This document shows positions 5,563 through 6,003 of a stretch of DNA of 6,003 nt, piece after piece (the first letter of the stretch is position 1; every line of letters starts with the position of its first letter). Below the pieces are notes generated by a model. It was not told where the DNA came from. It saw only the letters and a list, made by a program, of their open reading frames with translations, and did no database searches. The position numbers were made by a program, and so were the translations under genes. The stretch spans positions 1-6,003 of the forward strand of contig CALGTB010000081.1 of the NCBI GenBank assembly GCA_937902285.1. The letters run 5' to 3'. The stretch is from an uncultured Actinomycetes bacterium. Lineage in GTDB: Bacteria > Actinomycetota > Actinomycetes > S36-B12.

Positions 5563-5621
5563 CCTGCTCACCCCTTCCCCGGCATCATCCCGCCGCACGC
5601 AACGCCACGGTCAGAGGCGAA

Positions 5622-5661
5622 CGTCCCCGAAGCCGCAATCTGCGCGGTTCGGGAGGGGACG
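5622..5661 (-). terminator. Imperfect stem-loop between dehydrogenase and flavodoxin genes
   Basis: CGTCCCC (5622-5628) pairs with GGGGACG (5655-5661), GAA (5629-5631) with TTC (5648-5650), and CCGC (5633-5636) with GCGG (5644-5647). Bulges of four bases (5651-5654) and one base (5632) interrupt the stem. It lies 15 bases after the dehydrogenase stop and could end or attenuate its transcript. There is no U-tract. Confidence 0.35.
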
Positions 5662-5675
5662 GGCAATCCGGGCGG

Positions 5676-6003
5676 TCAGTCGAGGACGCGGTGGACCTTG
5701 TGCTGCGCGGCCTGGGCGACGGGGCGCACGACCATGAGGTCGATGTTCACGTGCGACGGAAGCGTCGCCACCCACGCGACGGTCTCCGCGATGTCGTCGG
5801 CGGTGAGGGGCTCCGCGACCCCCTCGTAGACGGCTGCCGCGCGTGCGGTGTCGCCACCGAACCGGGTCACGGCGAACTCGTCGGTGCGCACCATCCCCGG
5901 CGCGATCTCGGTCACGCGCACCGGCTGCCCGCACAGTTCGAGTCGCAGTGTCCCGGCGATCGCCGCGACGGCGTGCTTGGCCGCGACATAGCTGCCGCCG
6001 TTC
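5676..6003 (-). CDS. Short-chain dehydrogenase/reductase, C-terminal 108 residues (partial)
   Basis: This gene runs in from beyond the right edge, so its start and NAD(P)-binding half are missing. The visible part begins with NGGSYVAAKHA, where Y5 and K9 form the catalytic Tyr-x-x-x-Lys motif of short-chain dehydrogenases. It continues with LRLELCGQPVRVTEIAPGMVRTDEF, the strand and loop after the active site (the PG motif that contacts the cofactor). It ends with the substrate-lid region and PLTADDIAETVAWVATLPSHVNIDLMVVRPVAQ. This resembles the NADP-dependent, YdfG-like oxidoreductases that act on small hydroxy acids or alcohols. That subfamily is a guess. The reading frame is intact up to the window edge, so nothing suggests a pseudogene. 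Confidence 0.92.
   Translation of the reverse strand, partial: NGGSYVAAKHAVAAIAGTLRLELCGQPVRVTEIAPGMVRTDEFAVTRFGGDTARAAAVYEGVAEPLTADDIAETVAWVATLPSHVNIDLMVVRPVAQAAQHKVHRVLD

Noticed and set aside
4274..5737. Plus-strand open frame of 487 residues spanning the hydrolase, the junction and the flavodoxin
   Set aside because: It is Arg/Ser/Pro-rich, out of frame with the hydrolase and antisense to the flavodoxin. It also runs through the terminator hairpin, so it is a GC-driven shadow.
41..6003. A novel multi-gene defence or biosynthetic system
   Set aside because: Apart from one small orphan gene, every gene fits a known family (regulators, two-component pair, wall hydrolase, flavodoxin, dehydrogenase, small membrane protein). 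No toxin, nuclease, transposase or synthase signature is present.

Overview
This is a GC-rich window (except for short AT-richer gaps between genes) with the gene style of a high-GC actinobacterium. The product types and the look of the proteins suggest the Nocardioidaceae (an Aeromicrobium- or Nocardioides-like genome). That placement is an inference from remembered protein style, not a search result. I see no mobile element, CRISPR array, rRNA or tRNA, and no clear sign of recent horizontal transfer.

Layout. Positions 1-40 hold nothing I can assign. 41-979 (minus) is a LysR-type regulator. It is divergent from a small unrecognised 90-residue gene at 1070-1342 (plus), and the 90-bp gap between them carries half-sites spaced 11 bp apart plus a short hairpin. 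A 16-bp perfect stem (1362-1397) separates the small gene from a convergent gene at 1417-1851 (minus), a 144-residue membrane protein of a family often mislabelled 'LigA'. Next come, on the minus strand, a sensor histidine kinase (1967-3079) and its OmpR-type response regulator (3079-3771). The two overlap by one base, regulator first. Divergent from them is a secreted NlpC/P60 cell-wall hydrolase with a coiled-coil N-terminal region (3862-5004, plus). A perfect hairpin (5020-5042) separates it from a convergent flavodoxin-family gene (5050-5562, minus). Upstream of the flavodoxin is the C-terminal 108 residues of a short-chain dehydrogenase (5676-6003, minus), which runs off the right edge.

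How the genes may work together. The clearest unit is the kinase/regulator pair facing a peptidoglycan hydrolase across about 90 bp. That gap holds a direct repeat, CTTCAT-N5-CTTCAT, with exactly 11 bp between copies. This is the geometry used by OmpR/PhoB-family regulators, so the system may control both itself and wall remodelling (inference). The LysR gene may likewise control itself and the small divergent gene. The flavodoxin and dehydrogenase are both oxidoreductase-type proteins on the same strand, but a 113-bp gap with a possible hairpin makes a tight operon uncertain.

I found no convincing undescribed multi-gene system. The best leads are the regulator-hydrolase intergenic box, the atypical active-site sequence of the hydrolase, the orphan 90-residue gene with its structured leader, and two inverted repeats upstream of the small membrane protein.
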